7,242 nucleotides of DNA from Bacteroidota bacterium (lineage in GTDB: Bacteria; Bacteroidota; Bacteroidia; Bacteroidales; SZUA-534): positions 1 through 7,242 of the forward strand of contig JAIFNJ010000163.1 of the NCBI GenBank assembly GCA_020047835.1. The letters are read 5' to 3'. Shown here piece after piece: positions 6,888 through 7,242 of the stretch; positions within the stretch are counted from its first letter, which is position 1, and each line of letters starts with the position of its first letter. Made by a program: the position numbers and the translations under genes. The notes under the pieces are model-generated. The model ran no database searches, was not told the DNA's origin, and saw only the letters and a list, made by a program, of their open reading frames with translations.

Positions 6888-7242
6888 AAAAGCCAATAGT
6901 TAATATTACCATAACCAAAGAAGAAACTGGTTATAGTGCTACAGCCTTTATAAACCATGCATTTATTGGAACTGAGGGAGAATCCTACGAAGAACTAAGG
7001 ATGCATATTTTAGAAGCAGTGAATCTTGCTTTACAGGACAAAGGGTTTGTTTATACCATGGATGAATTAAAACAGACATTGGATCTTCCCAGTTTTTTTG
7101 AGTTTTATAAAGTGGTCAATGCCAAAGCCCTTTCGGCCAGAATAGGAATGAACCAGAGTTTATTGGCACAATACATTTCAGGGTCTAAAAAACCATCAGT
7201 TGCTCAAACAAAAAGAATTATGAATGGGGTACAACAAATAGG
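6884..7242 (+). CDS. hicB: HicB family antitoxin with C-terminal HTH (runs off the right edge)
   Basis: Begins at the ATG at 6884-6886, overlapping the hicA stop by four bases, and stays open for 119 codons to the end of the window. It was located by direct translation. Residues 1-50 form the HicB partial RNase H-like fold that blocks HicA: VNITITKEETGYSATAF, then a central GESYEELRMHILEAVNLAL helix. Residues about 76-116 are an XRE-like helix-turn-helix (AKALSARIGMNQSLLAQYIS, followed by SGSKKPSVAQTKRIMNGV), which would bind the operon's own promoter. Only about the last 10-20 residues of the family's usual length should be missing. Role: neutralise HicA by direct binding and repress transcription of hicAB. 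The second half is weakly basic, as expected for DNA binding. Confidence 0.9.
   Translation, partial: MKKPIVNITITKEETGYSATAFINHAFIGTEGESYEELRMHILEAVNLALQDKGFVYTMDELKQTLDLPSFFEFYKVVNAKALSARIGMNQSLLAQYISGSKKPSVAQTKRIMNGVQQI

Noticed and set aside
1..7242. CRISPR array, tRNA, rRNA or insertion sequence
   Set aside because: No regularly spaced repeats, no cloverleaf-like or rRNA-like segments, and no transposase frame or terminal inverted repeats were seen on either strand.

Overview
The window looks like chromosomal DNA of a member of the Bacteroidota. The evidence is a one-protein hybrid two-component system (reg_prop propeller, Y_Y_Y domain, histidine kinase, receiver, AraC output) next to carbohydrate genes. 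TAnnTTTG-type promoter -7 boxes sit a short distance upstream of starts, and there are no Shine-Dalgarno sequences. I cannot place it below phylum from the sequence alone.

Layout. From the left edge to about 6470 every gene reads leftward (minus strand). In transcription order these are a YycJ/WalJ-like metallo-beta-lactamase-fold hydrolase (5670-6470), a large hybrid sensor/regulator (main frame 1778-5524), a GH130 glycoside phosphorylase-type enzyme (326-1402, probably starting at 1369), and the first 103 residues of a major-facilitator-type transporter that runs off the left edge (1-311). Reading rightward, a divergent 219-bp intergenic region leads to a HicA toxin gene (6690-6887) and a HicB antitoxin gene (6884 onward) that runs off the right edge.

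How they fit together. The GH130 enzyme and transporter are 14 bp apart and look like a small beta-mannoside uptake and phosphorolysis operon. The hybrid regulator just upstream is the usual type of sugar-responsive activator for such loci in this phylum. No SusC/SusD pair or other glycosidase is visible here; they may lie beyond the left edge. The MBL-fold protein is probably unrelated housekeeping, and hicAB is a self-contained type II toxin-antitoxin module with its own promoter and a likely HicB operator.

The most notable observation is that the regulator is broken at its DNA-binding end. The main frame stops at 1778, right after the receiver-output linker. The rest of the AraC domain continues in the +1 frame to 1534, but about 30 residues normally found between linker and first recognition helix are absent. 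This fits a deletion with loss of frame, either real or an assembly/cloning artefact; a GGATCC sits at the junction. I found no CRISPR array, tRNA, rRNA or insertion sequence, and nothing that clearly amounts to an undescribed system.
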